Shown here: positions 36,769-46,800 of the stretch, piece by piece
Layout: the number at the start of each line of letters is the position of its first letter
How positions within the stretch are numbered: position 1 is the first letter of the stretch
Assembly (NCBI GenBank): GCA_950295325.1
Contig: OX485805.1
Coordinates: forward strand, 4,528,501-4,588,500
Source of the DNA: Polytrichum commune
Taxonomy: Eukaryota > Streptophyta > Polytrichopsida > Polytrichales > Polytrichaceae
DNA length: 60,000 nt
Reading direction: 5' to 3'
Translations under genes and position numbers: made by a program
The notes under the pieces: generated by a model
Told to the model about the DNA's origin: nothing
The model's input: only the letters and a program-made list of their open reading frames with translations
The model's database searches: none

Positions 36769-37886
36769 TATGAGCCCAAAATGGTTGCTCATATTTGTTT
36801 TATGCGTGGAATTTACTCAAAGTTGCATTTGACATCGTTATTGAAACAACAAAAAGCATTAAAAAGAGTGAGGCTTGGTGTGGGGTTATGTTTTAGGCCT
36901 TAAGCTTATTTTGTGTGGTTAATTAGAAGCTTAGCGGCATTAGGGGATTGGGTGAATTAAGTTGATAGTATGTGTGTTAAGTAAGGGGAATGGCCTCGGG
37001 GTTTAAGTGTTTGAATTGGGACCTATTGTGTTGGTTTAGGGGGTGAGGGTTTAATGGATAAGATGAGGTCCTACTAAGTAGGAGAGAGGTGAGGGGTTAA
37101 GCCCTCTTGGGTTTTTGTGGGTCTCTCTCTTTTTGGTGTGGAGCGAGGGGGGAGCTCAAGGAGCTCAAAATTAGCTACTAAATTCGGCGAAGCTTTGAAG
37201 CTGCTGGGCCGAGGGCCTTTTTGAGGATTTAGCTACTGATTTCGGCGAAGCTTTGAAGTTGCTGGGCCAAAGGCCTTTCTAAAAATTAGCTACTGATTTT
37301 GGCGAAGCTTTGAAGCTGCTGGGCCGAAGGCCTTTATGAGGATTTAGCTACTGATTTTGGCGAAGCTTTGAAGCTGCTGGGCCGAGGGCCTTTCTCAAAA
37401 TTAGCTACTGATTTCGGCGAAGCTTTGAAGCTGTTGGGCCAGGGCCTTGGCTGGAGAAATTAGCTACTGATTTCGGAGAAGCTTTGAAGTTGTTGCTGGG
37501 CCGAGGGCCTTAGCAATTGATTTGGCTACTTTCTATGAGGGCTAGCTAATTAGAAAAGGGGGGGGGGAAGATTAAACTAGAAAATCAATGCATTAGTGAA
37601 TTAGGGGGGTTTGGCTTCACATAATTAGAGGGTTGCCTAGGGGGATGAGCTTTTGGTAGTGAGTTGAGGGTTGGTGTGTAAATTAGTGTAGGGAGAAGGG
37701 GATAAATAAAGAAGAGCATTTTTCAATGCTTGTACTCTTATTATGAAATAAATTGGTGTGCAAGAGTTGATGGGAAATGACATGGATTTTTACGAAGTTG
37801 GTAAGAGGGAGTTATGTGAACATGAATGTGATCCCCATGCCCTCACCCGGACTAGGACGCTTAAGGGTGGGTGGTTTGGCCTCACA
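36769..37886 (-). mobile_element. Solo LTR, family 1, copy B (1118 bp)
   Basis: On the minus strand it begins TGTGAGGCCAAACCACCC at 37886 and ends TTTGGGCTCATA at 36769. It is flanked by a perfect 5-bp duplication GTAGA (36764-36768 and 37887-37891). Its ends match copy A closely, including the TG...TA termini, but the internal array differs: about six 60-bp units at 37167-37520 carrying GGCGAAGCTTTGAAG and GCTGGGCCGAGGGCC. Confidence 0.9.
37167..37520. repeat. 60-bp minisatellite inside LTR copy B
   Basis: About six units of the form TTAGCTACTGATTTCGGCGA, then AGCTTTGAAGCTGCTGGGCC and GAGGGCCTTT. The A/G and C/T differences between units are scattered, so the units are not freshly duplicated. 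Confidence 0.85.
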
Positions 37887-38844
37887 GTAGAGTTTAAGAA
37901 ATAGCTGCTCGAAGATGAAGAGTTCAAAAAACTAACCCGAAGTTGTGTTTAATCCATAAATGCACAACACAATGAGGAAGGTGTCTTATAAGGAAATTTT
38001 CAACCGGAAGAAAGTGACTGGAAGAGAGTGACCGGCAAAGGCTAATCTTGGAGAGATTCCCATCTTGGTGGTGGGCCCCATGCATCCGACACGCGTCCAA
38101 ACGTGGACGTTAGAGTGTAGGCTGTGGCCATCTTCGGCCATGTCATACATGTTGGATGGTGATGGCCCACCATGACGTCATTGTGGGAGAATTATTCACC
38201 TCTAGAAACTGCACTTCAAATTTGTTGTGATTGGACCCTCCGGCCCCAATCACACCAAACTTTTTGTCCGGTTCTAGCCATGAAATTGATGGGGATAATG
38301 TTGAGAAACAGATGTTGGCCCATCATTTTTTACACTATTACAACTAGAGATGCCAACGGATGGAGCTAAAAGTGGCCAGTGTGATCAACCCCTCAAATGG
38401 AGGTCACACACGTTTAAAAACGTTGGTTTTGGAATGGCATTTGGTAAGCCAAGGTAAAAAATATGTTGGCCTTGACATGTGCCTAACTTCAAGGAGCTAG
38501 GTTTTGAAGTTGGTCCCTCATTGAGTAAAATCATCCATTTTCTACTATGATTCAAGATGGTGGCATTCTCTGACCTTGGCTTACCAAACTCCATTCCAAA
38601 CCGGCATTTTCGAATGCATCTCCTTCATTCATTGAATCTTCGTTGTTGGCCGATACACCTTCACATGGAGCTTCATCCTTAAAGGACGTAGAGGTCAAGA
38701 AATTCAAACGCCCAGTTACAAGATATAACAATGCCAACAATTTTAGAGGAACTTATAGGATATATGCCAATAATATAATAATAATAAAAAGAAGATGTCA
38801 ACATGTAACCAATTGGACTTGGAACACTAGGATCTTGACCAATT

Positions 38845-39016
38845 AAGGTATGCGGGTGTAATCCGGTTACTTTTCTTAGCCTACATTTGATTGGTGTGAG
38901 GTTAGGTGAGGATCAAAGAACAATCACCCTAAAGACACATGTCTAAAAGAGCTTGGACTACGTCTTCAAATTTTATTAACTATTCCACACTCAATAGCGA
39001 ACACAATTGGGAGGAT
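38845..39016. repeat. Host repeat, left half (interrupted by LTR 39017-41536)
   Basis: Begins AAGGTATGCGGGTGTAATCC and runs to ACAATTGGGAGGAT. It matches 33920-34090 and the internal Harbinger region at 29649-29860 (reverse). Its right half resumes at 41537. Confidence 0.7.
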
Positions 39017-39520
39017 TGTCGAGGCCACCTTCAACCCTCAGCCTTAGACGGAGTAACCCGCTGCTGACCGGTTTGCACAGACACTACTCCTATCCAAATT
39101 AGATTGTTTATACACTTTCAATCTTGAAGGCGGCTTGATGCACAATGTTCCTAATATTTAAATTGATGTTTTCTCTCAGTGGATCTCTAAGGAGAAGGTG
39201 CCTGTTACGAACCTCTCATCAACAATATCTCAAAGTAAAGATTTGAAACCAACACCAATTTTATTTCTTCCTCTAAGTACAAACCGCAACCAAATAAAGT
39301 TTGGTCAACGAAGCTCTACCACCCGACCATAGGAGAGAAACAAAAAGATCCTCTCTCCTCCCCCGAGCTTCCTCTTATGCCGAAGCACTACTTTTACTTT
39401 CTATATTTACATATAGTAAAAGTATTCTATTCATAGCTCTATCTCATAGTTCTACTATGAATCTTCTATCTTTGGTTCTTCTAGAACCTTCTTTCATCTC
39501 TTATCTCAATTCCATTCTTC

Positions 39521-39933
39521 CAATTGGAACTGTCTAATTCCAACTAAATTCATCCATCCTTCATTCCAGTTGGAACTGTCTAATTCCAACTTTGTTCATC
39601 CAACCTTTCTCTTAGTTGGAACTGTCTGATTCCAACTAATTCATTCATTCAATCTTCTAGTTAGAACTGTCTAATTCCAACTAGCTTTATCTATTCATTG
39701 AGAGTTGTCTAACTCCAATGAATAACATTCATCTTTCCAATATGGAGTGGTCTAACTCCTGTGCACCTCATCGAGAGTTGTCTAATTCACGTGCACATGT
39801 TCTCAATTGGAATGGTCTAGTTCCAATGCACTAAATGCGGAGCTGTCTAACTCCAGTGCACATGTTGTACGTCAATCTGGAGTTGTCTTACTCCTATCCA
39901 ATCATCTTCAATTGAGAGTTGTCTAGCTCTCAT
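39521..39933. repeat. Array of 11 covarying hairpin units
   Basis: Eleven units spaced 34-47 bp apart share a loop of the form (C/T)TGTCTAA between self-complementary arms. Unit stems include AGTTGGAA/TTCCAACT, GGAG/CTCC, TGAGAG/CTCTCA and TCATTG/CAATGA. At one stem pair, five units have A-T, five have G-C and one has G-T. The stem sequence changes while pairing is kept, which indicates selection on, or templated maintenance of, the dyad. Confidence 0.85.
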
Positions 39934-40869
39934 CTTTCTCTGCTTACACACTGGCACATGTAGTTAGAATATTCCTTAATAATTCTAGTTACATTACAGT
40001 GCCCTAAGTTTGTTTATAGTTTCAAGCACACTCTTTCACTAAATGGATATCATGAGAATTTCCTAGTTTCTCCAACATCCATTAAGAATTTGATACTATG
40101 TTATTTTGTAATAATATCCTTGGCTTCTTATGAATTCCAAACCATCATTATGGAATCCAACTTTTAATGCCCAACAACTTTGCCCATGTATGTAACGGGG
40201 TTAACGTAACAAGTCCTCTAATCAAATCCAATTAAATTCGACTAGAAGAATTTCGGGTATAAGAGATATTCCGTACCTTGCGGATCCATTCCCAGGTATT
40301 CTATAAGGATTTAGAGTAATTACCTCCTTCATTACAAAGGGGATGTCTCAAAGAATATGCACGTGGTCGAAGCTTTCATTTGGAATCCAGGGTTCCCCTT
40401 CCATGCCTTTAATTTACCTTAGCTTGGCTTTGGCATTGCGTGATGAATAAAGGATCTAGTGACGTCAAGTGTCACTTGCCCGCTCGCCGGCATGCCCGAA
40501 ACATCCCTTCCTAGCCATGCGAGGCCACAGTTACTGTGATGATTTCATTTCCTCATTCGGCCGGCTTGAGTCCATGGGTAGGGAATTTACCCGAGTGTAC
40601 CGTTCAGTAATTATGCAAGCTTTTACCTTTCCATCAAGGTATCTCCCATCACTCATTCCGATGTGCCATTCTATAATTTACCTTCATATTTTCATGCTCT
40701 AAATTCTCTTTTCCTAAGTCCTTTAAGATTCCAACTTCATTGCGTTCTTCAAGTCACTTAGTTATGAGGGTCTTCAAAAAATGTTGATTCCCTTTTCGAA
40801 GTCGTCGACCTTCCCGTATTGTTCGGAATGTTCAATCTCTTCCGCAGTGTATTAATACTTCGTGGAATC

Positions 40870-41020
40870 GATCCGTGTGCACCACAGGTGCCTACCTTAA
40901 AGTTGAGTTTATTAATGCACCGCGGGTGCCTATAAGTTGTGTGAAAATATTCTAGTGCACCGCGGGTGCCTATAAGCCGAATAAGAATTGCTAATGCACC
41001 ACGGGTGCCTATAAGAGCTT
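40870..41020. repeat. CACCGCGGGTGCCTATAAG minisatellite
   Basis: Four units about 45-50 bp apart, each with CACC(G/A)CGGGTGCCTATAAG or a close variant (the first reads CACCACAGGTGCCTAC). The core CACCGCGGGTG is itself a near-palindrome. It lies inside LTR family 2 copy 2. Confidence 0.85.
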
Positions 41021-41536
41021 TGGTAGGCTAGGAGGCTCGACACTCATGTAGAGTCTTCGTGTTAGAATGAAGTGTATTAGGGCCCCTTACCTTGGCCTCT
41101 TAAATAGTCTTTGACATCTATGTTTTGGTAGAATTTGATCAATGTCATCTGCGGCTAAATGTAGGAATGTATCTATTAATAGTATGTATTTAGAGTCTTA
41201 AGTCTATTTCTCTAGATCTACCATCCCTAAGATGTATCTACCAACTACATAACTTTTAGTACCTGGTGGTTACATTTCCATTACGAGTACATCCATCCAT
41301 TTCTATTGTCCACATGTCCTATAAATACGGGTGGATGCCTCTTCACCTCCTTCACTCAACCCTATTCCCACTGGCCTCGGGGCCATTCTTGAGTCGGGAA
41401 TTCCCGTTCCCACCGGCCGCTCTCATTCACACCGCCACCGGCCCGGTGGCTTCCTCCTCCTCGCACCCGCTTGGGCTTCTTGCCCTCCGGCCTTCCCTTT
41501 GGCTTCGGGGGGGGGGGGGGGGAGGCGAGCTCTCCA

Positions 41537-41737
41537 AGGACCCATGTATTTAGATAAGGATACAACAAACATACACTTCCGATACCCATAAATATTTGAG
41601 GGGAGATCTGATTTTTGTTGATGCTCCATTGTAGATTTGCTAATGTACCGTATGTTATGTTACATAAATCTAATGAATAGAATTCGGAGAACATGAAAAA
41701 TGAATTGAAGAACACCGACATACCTTATGCCCAACAA
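41537..41737. repeat. Host repeat, right half
   Basis: Continues the repeat interrupted at 39016, with CCAT-GTATTTAGATAAGG, CAACAAACATACACTTCC and TTGCTAATG, ending near AACACCGACATACCTTA. That end is an inverted match of the left end AAGGTATGCGGGTGT, so the host was itself a terminal-inverted-repeat element. Confidence 0.7.
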
Positions 41738-41773
41738 ATTTCCCCAGACATGGGTGCTACCTACATCATCTAA

Positions 41774-42275
41774 GGGCCACTTCACACACAAGCCAAGAGC
41801 CGTGACCATGAGATTGTGAGAGCCCAAAGAAAGTGTCCAAAGGCCGTCCCAACACACCTCCAAAATCATGGAGTGTGGTCACGGACCCTCAAGTGTAGTG
41901 TGAAGTCATGTGTGACCGGGCCCTCAACCAAATGCGATTTCAATGTATTTCTATTCACGCGGGTACTCAACCATGATAAAATAGAATAAATCAACGGTTG
42001 TGAACATTCCGAGTGCCATGGTCTCCTGGCTTTGCGTTAGGCCTACCTCCAAGAGATGGATTTTGAAAATAATCCAAGTGACCACGAAACATGATCCATG
42101 TGATGCCATATAGGAATCCATGTAGACTTTACATCCATCTTGCATTCACATACTCCGTTGGTCCCTCAAGCGTAGTGTGAAGTAGCGAACTTGGACCGGC
42201 TCCGCCTTTTCCACCAATGAGAGTGCTTGAAGCGTGTATGGTCACGGGCTCTCAGTCTCGTGTGTGGAGTGGCCC
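41774..42275. mobile_element. PIF/Harbinger-type MITE, 502 bp, TAA target duplication
   Basis: Termini are GGGCCACTTCACACACAAG on the left and its near-complement CTCGTGTGTGGAGTGGCCC on the right. TAA flanks both (41771-41773 and 42276-42278). Subterminal GTCACGG motifs face inward from both sides. No coding capacity. Confidence 0.88.
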
Positions 42276-42522
42276 TAACCCTTGCCTGGAATCTGATTGG
42301 CCGAAGGTTCAAACCTTCAGTTGCTTGTCAAATAGCAGTTATTCCACGAAACCGTTGGTCAAACTTCAGCTGAACAGAATCCGCCAACTTAGGTGCTGTG
42401 TCCGCACCTTCCTAGCACTCACACTGGCGCCACGTACCCCGCCTACGTGGCGTCATATGACAGGAGGCTGGAGCCAAGGGCCCATACTCCCTTCTTCCTC
42501 GGCCCAGGCTAAGTTAGAATAA

Positions 42523-43104
42523 GGGGCACTTTATATTTAGGCCCATTTGGAGTTGGGCCCATTTGGAGTTGAGCCCCCTTGGACTTTGGAAGTGGGCCTT
42601 AACTTTAGCCCTACTTTACAAAGTGGGCCGTAGAGTGGGCCTTGCAATATAAAGTCCATAGGCCCACTTGTAGGGCCCAAATTGGAAATTCTACTTTAAA
42701 GTGGGCCTTCCAAATGGGCCTAGGGACTTTATATTGTAAGGCCCAATCCACGGCCCACTTGAGCTTAAATGAATTATGCCCTTGCTTGAACTAAAGTCAT
42801 AAAGTCATAAAACTATAAAGCCATAAAGTTATAAAGTCATAAATGACTATATGATGGAAGTTGGGTGAAGTGGGCCGAAGGTGCGAAGTGGGTCTCCATA
42901 AACCCTCGACCCAATTTTTTGGCATCAGACCATTTCTTTCCCTCCAAAACGCCGCCATGTCACCCACCACGTAAGCTTTAGGAGAAGTGGGCCGACTCTC
43001 AATATAAAGCCCTTGGGCCCATATTAGGGCCCATTTGGGCAATCTAAGCACTCTCATTGGTTGATGCCTAGGGTTTGGAAATGGGCCCTAATATAAAGTG
43101 GCCC
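42523..43104. mobile_element. PIF/Harbinger-type MITE, 582 bp, TAA target duplication
   Basis: Left end GGGGCACTTTATATTTAGGC and right end GGGCCCTAATATAAAGTGGCCC are inverted repeats. TAA flanks both (42520-42522 and 43105-43107). The interior is unusually dense in GGGCCCA / TGGGCC motifs and contains further TTTATATT-AGGCCC palindromic pieces, consistent with repeated rearrangement of terminal sequence. Confidence 0.85.
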
Positions 43105-43109
43105 TAAGG

Positions 43110-44232
43110 GCCCATTCACACGGGTCTCAAGTAGGACATGGATGGGCAACACAAGTCCCCAGTCCAAAGTGTTCTTTAGTGCCACCAATTCTAATTGTCT
43201 TGCTAATACTAATTGTAACCCATGGTATAGTGTCACCAACACTAAATATTGTCGCCCGACATTATTTGTCATTCCTTGAAATTCTTTTGGGGGATTATAG
43301 ATTTATAGTGTTGCAATTACTGTCACTTACCAAGTGATTTTTCATCCAAATTTCAATCATCCATGACAATATTTCATCACAAGTTGTTGACAAGAGAAGG
43401 TGGGGTTTTCGCGGTCCCAAATCGCTTCGTCATGGCCCTTACCTTTTGAACTCGAGATTGGGCCCAAGTCGAGATGGTGTCAAACATGCTAATACCCTAG
43501 AGTGGCGGAGTGTGGTAGCCTTTGTGAGATAAAGGCTAATGTCAACTAGATGGTCAGATTGGAAAAAAAGACTTGAAAGTCCTTAATACTACATTCTCAA
43601 ATAGTACTGGAAACTTATATTCAATGAAGTTATATAGGGAACACTTCAATGCAAAGTGTGTCTCGTTTTCAACTACCTTACAAGAGTAGTTGTGATAAAA
43701 TTCATTATCTTTAGAGATATGGATAGGGTTGCAAGAGGATCGCTTGCTTTCGGAGTTTGTTTGGTCTTGGACCCTATGAAATGAATTTGATTAAAAAAAG
43801 TCCAAGAAGCCAAAAGGCTTATGGAACTACATTGTTTATGGTATTTAGTGTCATTGGTCTAATAATGTCACTTGCCTATTATGAGGCCTATGCCTAGGTT
43901 ACATAATAGTTGATAGGTTGACCACCAGTCTAACACATGATGCTTGCCATTAGTGTGCTCAAAAAAATATCTTCCTTTTTTCATACTAAAATGTAACTAT
44001 CATCTCAAGTACTTCAATTTGTAAATACCACAATAGGTGATTCACTTCGAAAAGATACTTAAAAATAATGTTATGTTGACAATTAGCAGACGTGGCACTT
44101 CAAGGCCTTTAGGAAAATTTAGTGTAAGCCTTTGAAAATAATGTACGTGACACTAAATATCATAAATAATGTAGAAGTACATTAAAGTGTATAAAAAAGT
44201 TAATTCCTCAGAACAATAGAGTGGAGTGGCCT

Positions 44233-44274
<42 letters not shown>

Positions 44275-45165
44275 TGACTAACATCAACATCGTGATTCAT
44301 TTGACATTACTTGATGCTATTTACTTACGGTAGATGTGCCTAATCAAACACACCACTAATGAGTATTACGTGGTTAGGTGTGGATCTAAAAATCAACATA
44401 AAAAAAGTCACGTGTTTAAATGAGATTTGACTACGTGCCTACTACATGCTCAAAATGTGCTAACCATTCTAAACTCTATAGTCAACAAAATTGGGAATAC
44501 ACTAAATGAACACAAAATCTTCAATTTGATACTAAACATGATATTCATATGAGCTCCAAAAATCATGAGGAAAGTGGCTATGACCTCATGGTTTGTATTT
44601 GCTAATGATCTCATACTAATGTGTTTCATATCCTAAAAGAAGTGCCCTACACTAATTACCCCAATTAATGCATGATACTATTCGGAGTTGTGTAGTGCAA
44701 TAACGTCTTACTCAGGATTAACTCGATTTTTACAAACAAAAGTTCAATTGGTTGTTCGGACATTATAGAACATAAATGACTTTGCTTGGTAAAATATTAC
44801 ATCTCCTTTAAATAATTATAGCATTGCGTAACTCTCAATAGTAGCACACACTCATTGATTGGTCAGTGTAAGATGGAGGGTGCTAAAACCAACACCCCAC
44901 GCAAAACCAACACCTATAAATGCCTCCCAATCGCCAACACTTTACTACATGGAACCATCGCCCATAGAAAAGGAGTGCCCAGGCCCATGGAGTGACGGGT
45001 TTAGGTGCCATTAGTGGTGCCACCTCCTACTGGCCTCCACTACCTCCATATAGGACATGTAGCAACCTCCACTCTATCTCGGGTAGGTTCAAGGTGGGTT
45101 TAGGGTGGCTTGTCAGTGCCTATTATAGCCATTCTATTCACAAAGCCAAGGGGGTAGGCCCACGG
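43110..45165. other. AT-rich spacer with repeats, no supported gene
   Basis: Contains a (GA)n run at 44239-44271 and several ACACTAAATAT motifs. A stretch near 44741-44850 (GGTTGTTCGGACATTATAGA) resembles 53495-53580. No protein-like ORF was seen. Confidence 0.5.
44239..44271. repeat. (GA)n microsatellite
   Basis: About 16 uninterrupted GA units in spacer sequence. Confidence 0.95.
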
Positions 45166-45171
45166 AGCACA

Positions 45172-45296
45172 AAGGGGGTCGGTACCCATGATGCAAGGGT
45201 GTTGGTGCCCGGTAAGCAAGGGGGTCGGTACCCAAGATGCAAGGGTGTCGGTACATGGTATGGAAGGGGGTTGGTACCCAAGATGCAAGGTGATGG
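45172..45296. repeat. 46-bp minisatellite
   Basis: 2.7 units start at 45172, 45218 and 45264, of the form AAGGGGGTCGGTACCCA then GATGCAAGGGTGT-GGT. Each unit contains a GGTACC palindrome. Confidence 0.9.
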
Positions 45297-45487
45297 TTTT
45301 GGAACCAAACCGGGTGGGATCATGGAGGTGGCCACATGGCTTTGGGCAATGTTAGTAGTTGGACTTTGATCAAGCTTGGGTCTAGTACCCAACCATGTTA
45401 TGTCAGTTCTAGGCAATGGTGGTGGGGGTCGTTTATCATATGCAAGGTCGTCGTCATACATGGCGCCTAGATATCGGATTAAGGAAG

Positions 45488-45796
45488 CTACACTAAATAG
45501 GATAATTAGTGTCTGAGACACTAAATATAATTAACCCTATGAAAGTAAGTAACATAAAATGTAAACTCAAACACTAAATATCAACTATGATAATATGTGG
45601 AAGTTACATGTTCGAATTGAGTGTTAGTAAGGATATGAAAAAAACAAAATATAACAATGATAAAAAGAAAATTCCAACATATCTTCTAGCACATCTTCTA
45701 GCACTAATTGTCAAAGAATTGAAAATCAATGTTGAGCAAAGTAGGATGGTAACAACATTAAATATAATCAAACACTAACTATCCTATTTAGTGTAG
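45488..45796. mobile_element. Small MITE, 309 bp
   Basis: Ends are 26-bp inverted repeats, CTACACTAAATAGGATAATT on the left and AACTATCCTATTTAGTGTAG on the right, with one mismatch. The interior is AT-rich with further ACACTAAATAT motifs. No target duplication could be recognised, so the superfamily is not assigned. Confidence 0.75.
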
Positions 45797-45899
45797 GGAT
45801 TTTCACCTTGAATATTCATCAAATATTCAATTGAGGATAATTTTATTTTCTTTGTACCCGTGTTTCGCCCAAAGACTACCACAAATATATATATTGAAT

Positions 45900-46320
45900 A
45901 TCGACCACATAGCCATATCCATGTGCAATAGCTTCGAGTGTTGGCTTAAGCTCCCTGTACCTTCGTTGGGAAAAGTAACCATTTAAGACCCATCTACCTC
46001 AGCCAATGCCTGAAGCTCATTAAACAAATGGATCCAGGGCGAGAACTCCAGAATGACGCCCCCGCCTCTCCGTGTCTGCAGAGCCAGTTCCGGGACTTGG
46101 GGAGTGATCGAAGGCAGGAAGGCAGCGAGCAAGCGAAGAAGTCTTAGGGCTGCTTACGAGAGCATGGAAGTTGGGACTCACCAATACTTCACACGTGCCC
46201 ACTACGCTCTTTAGAGTGAGGATTGAGAGCTGCACCTCGCGTAGGGTGTTGGAACCTCTCGCGATCGTGGAGCTCAATTTTCTCAAGGTGGGTGATGATG
46301 GATCTGTGTGAAACACGAAC
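45900..46320 (-). CDS. Possible divergent minus-strand gene, 5' exons only
   Basis: On the minus strand a TATAAAGG at about 46420 is followed by an ORF from 46316 beginning MFHTDPSSPTLRKLSS. It runs to a consensus donor TTG|GTGAGT near 46177. A later segment near 45990-45910 reads RYRELKPTLEAIAHGYGYVV and could be a second exon. It would share a promoter region with the plus-strand gene at 46801. I do not recognise the product, and the join between the segments is not established. Confidence 0.35.
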
Positions 46321-46800
46321 TCTCGAGGCCCTCGGATTTTGTGGGTCGTTTCCTTTGTGCTTTGGTAGCGGCTGATTTCTTTGAAATATGTTAGGTCGGT
46401 GTCGGTGAGTTGAGGGAGGGGAGCCTTTATAATGGAAGTGTGTCAATAGGTCGCCTCTCTGGTCAATCAAATAGACCAAAACCTTAAACAGAATTCAAAC
46501 AACCAGGATGAGGTTTTTCATGTGTTGTAATGAAGGAACAGATTATATCTGCAGAAAGATGAGTTTTGAGCTTTGAATTACTGATGTTGCTAGTAGCTTG
46601 GTCTTGTTCCAAGGCTTCTCGGAGCGGGCCCATTGAGGCCTCTTTGACAAAGGTTCTTCATGTCTGAGCCGGAAAATTTTGCAAGTGCACAAATACCTGC
46701 TAAGCCATTCACATAGCTCTTTACAGTTGTGGATTGTTCGATTTTCTTACAGAGAACAGGGAGTTTCCTTGAGAGGCGCGGTCACCTATCCCGTTGAACA
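46320..46800. promoter_or_regulatory. Putative bidirectional promoter region
   Basis: About 480 bp lie between the start of the possible minus-strand ORF and the ATG of the plus-strand 11-exon gene. A TATAAA on the minus strand (about 46420) fits the minus-strand start. No clear TATA box was found for the plus strand, whose ATG lies in a good context (AACAATGGCA). Confidence 0.35.

Larger units (their letters stand above)
39017..41536 (+). mobile_element. Solo LTR, family 2, copy 2 (2520 bp)
   Basis: Begins TGTCGAGGCCACCTTCAACC and ends CTCTCCA. The flanks AGGAT (39012-39016) and AGGAC (41537-41541) agree at four of five positions, and the host repeat reads continuously when the LTR is removed. 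It contains the hairpin array (39521-39933), a minisatellite with CACCGCGGGTGCCTATAAG (40870-41020), and a GC-rich 3' end with a G run of about 15 near 41508. No retroelement coding region is present. Confidence 0.82.

Noticed and set aside
39521-39933. CRISPR-like array
   Set aside because: Units vary in length and sequence, the constant part is only about 8 bases, and the context is a plant LTR.
41266-41721. Pro/Gly-rich ORFs on both strands around a G run
   Set aside because: They read through the GC-rich end of a solo LTR and a homopolymer, with equal openness in several frames.
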